Assembly: GCA_019637105.1 (NCBI GenBank)
Contig: JAHBWF010000062.1
Coordinates: 1-41,923 of the forward strand
From: Labilithrix sp.
GTDB lineage: Bacteria; Myxococcota_A; Polyangia; Polyangiales; Polyangiaceae
Direction: 5' to 3'
DNA: 41,923 nt
Shown in pieces: positions 41,249 to 41,923 of the stretch (its first letter is position 1; the number at the start of each line of letters is the position of its first letter). The notes under the pieces are model-generated. The model did no database searches. It was not told where the DNA came from and saw nothing but the letters and a program-made list of their open reading frames with translations. Made by a program: the position numbers and the translations under genes.

Positions 41249-41923
41249 ATGGCCGAAAAGGTCCCGCGCCTCGTCCCGGGCGTCGACATCCACAAGCTCA
41301 AGCTGGATCCGATGGATGGGTTCTTGATGACCCGCATCGACGGCAAGCTCGGCCCGAAGGAGCTCGGGCGCGAGACCGGGCTGCCGGACTTCTCCGTCGC
41401 GCGCGCCCTCGAGAAGCTCGAGAAGCTCGGCGTCATCCAGCTCGTCGATCCCAACGCGCCGCCGCCGCCGCCCCCGCAGCCGCAGGCGGCGCCGCCGCCT
41501 CCCGCGGAGCGCAAGAGCGCGATCGCCCAGTTCGACGCCGGCCTCCTGGCGCCGAAGTACGACCCGAAGGAGCTCGAGGAGCCCGCGGACCTCACGCCGG
41601 AGCAGAAGAAGCGGATCCTCGATCTTTACTACCGGCTCGACGACCTCGATCACTACACGCTCCTCGGCATCACCAAGGAGGCCGACAAGAAGGGCGTCAA
41701 GCGCGCCTACTTCGAGCTCGCGGCGACGTTCCACCCCGACCGGTTCTTCAAGAAGCAGCTCGGCACCTTCAAGCCGAAGATGGAAGCGCTCTTCAACCGG
41801 ATCACCGAGGCGCACGACACGCTCGTCGACGCCGCGACCCGCGCCGAGTACGACGCGTACCTCGCCGAGGTCGCGACGACGCGCGGCATGGAGGCGATGC
41901 TCGAGCGCGCGATGGCCGACTCG
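41249..41923 (+). CDS. J-domain protein with N-terminal winged-helix-like domain, 3'-truncated by window edge
   Basis: The frame runs open to the last base (225 codons seen). Residues 1-72 look like a small winged helix (FLMTRIDGKLGPKELGRETG, then ARALEKLEKLGVIQLVD, cited as KELGRETGLPDFSVARALEKL). A Pro-rich linker (75-95) follows. The J domain covers about 133-207: DHYTLLGITKEADKKGVKRAY, the essential HPD at His162-Pro163-Asp164 (FHPDRFF), and AHDTLVDAATRAEYD. The basic helix II (KKGVKRAYFELA) fits DnaK stimulation. It is not DnaJ itself, since the J domain is not N-terminal. Such proteins may recruit DnaK to a specific client; the client domain probably lies downstream. Confidence 0.85.
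   Translation, partial: MAEKVPRLVPGVDIHKLKLDPMDGFLMTRIDGKLGPKELGRETGLPDFSVARALEKLEKLGVIQLVDPNAPPPPPPQPQAAPPPPAERKSAIAQFDAGLLAPKYDPKELEEPADLTPEQKKRILDLYYRLDDLDHYTLLGITKEADKKGVKRAYFELAATFHPDRFFKKQLGTFKPKMEALFNRITEAHDTLVDAATRAEYDAYLAEVATTRGMEAMLERAMADS

Overview
The window is very GC-rich, with G or C in nearly every third codon position. Its gene content points to a Gram-negative delta-type bacterium, most likely a myxobacterium (Myxococcota, perhaps Polyangiales). The reasons are many outer-membrane lipoproteins, PEGA-domain proteins, a eukaryotic-type Ser/Thr kinase, a myxobacterial-style pilin-like protein, TPR proteins, and the envelope genes bamA, OmpA, TonB-dependent receptor, RND pump and M16 peptidases. 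The taxonomic call is inference. I saw no rRNA, tRNA, CRISPR array, insertion sequence, phage gene or att site. No gap between called genes exceeds 300 bases.

Layout: 1-2523 is the 3' part of bamA, followed by a Cys-rich lipoprotein and a degenerate kinase-like protein (3480-4208). gyrA (4490-7177) comes next, then a DUF4398 lipoprotein and OmpA-family lipoprotein pair (7373-8679). On the minus strand lie a LysR regulator and a three-gene RND efflux operon with 4-bp stop/start overlaps (outer-membrane channel, pump, adaptor; 15613 down to 8787). A pilin-like membrane protein without a recognisable prepilin motif (15828-16490) precedes a clear intrinsic terminator.

The most unusual block is 16782-22878. 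A Ser/Thr kinase with a C-terminal PEGA domain is translationally coupled to a TonB-dependent receptor that carries a periplasmic TPR and three PEGA-like repeats. A lipoprotein follows, then endonuclease III with a long Ala/Lys/Gly tail. After that come a PilZ protein, and on the minus strand a MeaB GTPase, a TPR protein and queG. A lipoprotein, a TrmN6-like methyltransferase, and a divergent DUF1275/NhaR-like LysR pair follow.

The minus-strand block 33986-31349 is the translation operon rpsP-khpA-rimM-trmD, ending in a SPOUT-type RNA methyltransferase where rplS is often found. The minus-strand block 37563-34158 encodes an active M16 peptidase, its HxxEH-less partner and a small SCP2-like protein, joined by 4-bp overlaps. 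Reading the other way, 37779-40249 encodes an ECF-type sigma factor, a membrane protein that is probably its anti-sigma factor, and two lipoproteins, all overlapping. The window closes with an LpxL-like acyltransferase broken by three clustered frame changes and the 5' part of a J-domain protein.

Two DNA-level patterns cut across genes. One is a TAYGNT-like box 6-8 nt ahead of five start codons that lack a Shine-Dalgarno sequence, which suggests leaderless transcripts. The other is a terminator unit found after ompA and again in front of the PEGA kinase.
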